From: CAIVAT01 sp037137455
GTDB taxonomy: Bacteria; Bacteroidota; Bacteroidia; Bacteroidales; FEN-979
NCBI GenBank assembly: GCA_037137455.1
Contig: JBAXKG010000005.1
Location: 37,041-101,040, forward strand
Direction of reading: 5' to 3'
Length of the DNA stretch: 64,000 nt
Under the pieces are notes generated by a model. The model was not told the DNA's origin. It searched no databases and worked only from the letters and a program-made list of their open reading frames with translations. Shown here in pieces: positions 63,696 to 64,000 of the stretch (its first letter is position 1; each line of letters begins with the position of its first letter). The translations under genes and the position numbers were made by a program.

Positions 63696-64000
63696 ATGAT
63701 GCAAGAATTAATATCTGAAAAAGAAAAGGGAATCATCCTGAAAAACAACCTGGAATACACCTTGTTTTCATGGTCAAAACAATCAGGATTGAACCCAATT
63801 AACATCCATCATGCCGAAGGTGTTTATCTTTATGACTATGATGGCAAACGATATATCGATTTTTCATCACAACTGATGAATGTGAACATCGGCCATGGCA
63901 ACACCAGGGTCAGGGATGCAGTGGTGAAACAAATGAATGAAGTGAGTTATGTTTATCCTGGCATGATTTCGAAAGTAAGGGGTGAACTGGGAAAAAAATT
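63696..64000 (+). CDS. Class III aminotransferase, 3'-truncated by window
   Basis: About 101 residues visible from ATG 63696; not in any complete frame as the window ends. Reads LEYTLFSWSKQSGLNP, HHAEGVYLYDYDGKRYIDFSSQLMNVNIGHG (parts shown), matching the N-terminal end of omega-type class III aminotransferases (beta-alanine or taurine:pyruvate type). With mmsA beside it, a beta-alanine/malonate-semialdehyde route is plausible. Confidence 0.85.
   Translation, partial: MMQELISEKEKGIILKNNLEYTLFSWSKQSGLNPINIHHAEGVYLYDYDGKRYIDFSSQLMNVNIGHGNTRVRDAVVKQMNEVSYVYPGMISKVRGELGKK

Noticed and set aside
1..64000. CRISPR arrays, insertion sequences, integrases, rRNA operons or prophage genes
   Set aside because: Looked for repeated spacer-like units, transposase motifs and rRNA cores on both strands and saw none.

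Overview
The window is one stretch of a Bacteroidota chromosome, probably class Bacteroidia and free-living; the exact order is inference. The grounds are GldH, three secreted proteins with C-terminal type IX secretion (T9SS) sorting domains, a DUF4249/TonB-receptor surface operon, a fumarate reductase with a single di-heme cytochrome b (order C-A-B), and more than a dozen intergenic copies of the Bacteroidota -7 promoter box TAnnTTTG placed just upstream of start codons. There is no phage, insertion sequence, CRISPR array or rRNA. One tRNA-Lys(CTT) is present.

Layout. 1-8847 (+): six co-directional genes for a surface glycan: MBOAT O-acyltransferase (5' end cut by the window), GT-C-like membrane protein, polyprenyl-phosphate-type GT2, AlgJ/AlgX-like SGNH protein, a membrane-anchored jelly-roll/FG-GAP protein and a GH16-like lipoprotein, closed by a perfect hairpin. 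8910-10088: saccharopine dehydrogenase family. 10136-15268 (-): holB-ricT-gldH-PBP1A operon. 15580-18732 (-): large T9SS cargo protein. 18934-23489: pdxB and fumarate reductase/succinate dehydrogenase CAB. 23594-30546: housekeeping genes (aminopeptidase P, alpha/beta hydrolase, yicC-gmk-nadD operon, cardiolipin synthase-like, EamA transporter, Hsp20). 30691-38468: glutamine synthetase, then a TerC-CheR-CheB-hybrid kinase operon, and meaB. 38582-38654: tRNA-Lys. 38749-45054 (-): operon of an exported protein, an STN-type TonB receptor, a DUF4249 lipoprotein and an MG2-like protein. 45110-52148 (-): GMP reductase-like gene, a dockerin+cohesin+T9SS protein, and an aromatic amino acid operon (aminotransferase, tyrA, DAHP synthase-chorismate mutase) headed by a leader peptide and terminator. 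52534-61624: DNPH1-like hydrolase, GH13 lipoprotein, LipL32-like protein with a long structured-looking leader, P-type ATPase, beta-barrel protein, GH16-T9SS protein, methyltransferase. 61788-64000: methylmalonate-semialdehyde dehydrogenase, VOC protein and a class III aminotransferase cut by the window end.

The strongest unexpected signals are: (1) a textbook-like transcription attenuator in front of the aromatic operon, with a 32-residue leader peptide carrying seven aromatic residues in a row and a leader segment that copies one arm of the terminator with a single base change; (2) a clear homologue of the leptospiral surface protein LipL32 in a Bacteroidota genome, lacking the lipobox; (3) a roughly 200-nt hairpin-rich leader between a promoter box and that gene; (4) a single secreted protein carrying both dockerin repeats and a cohesin domain; (5) a CheR/CheB/hybrid-kinase module translationally coupled to a TerC membrane protein.

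All calls come from reading translations and bases by eye; no database search was run.
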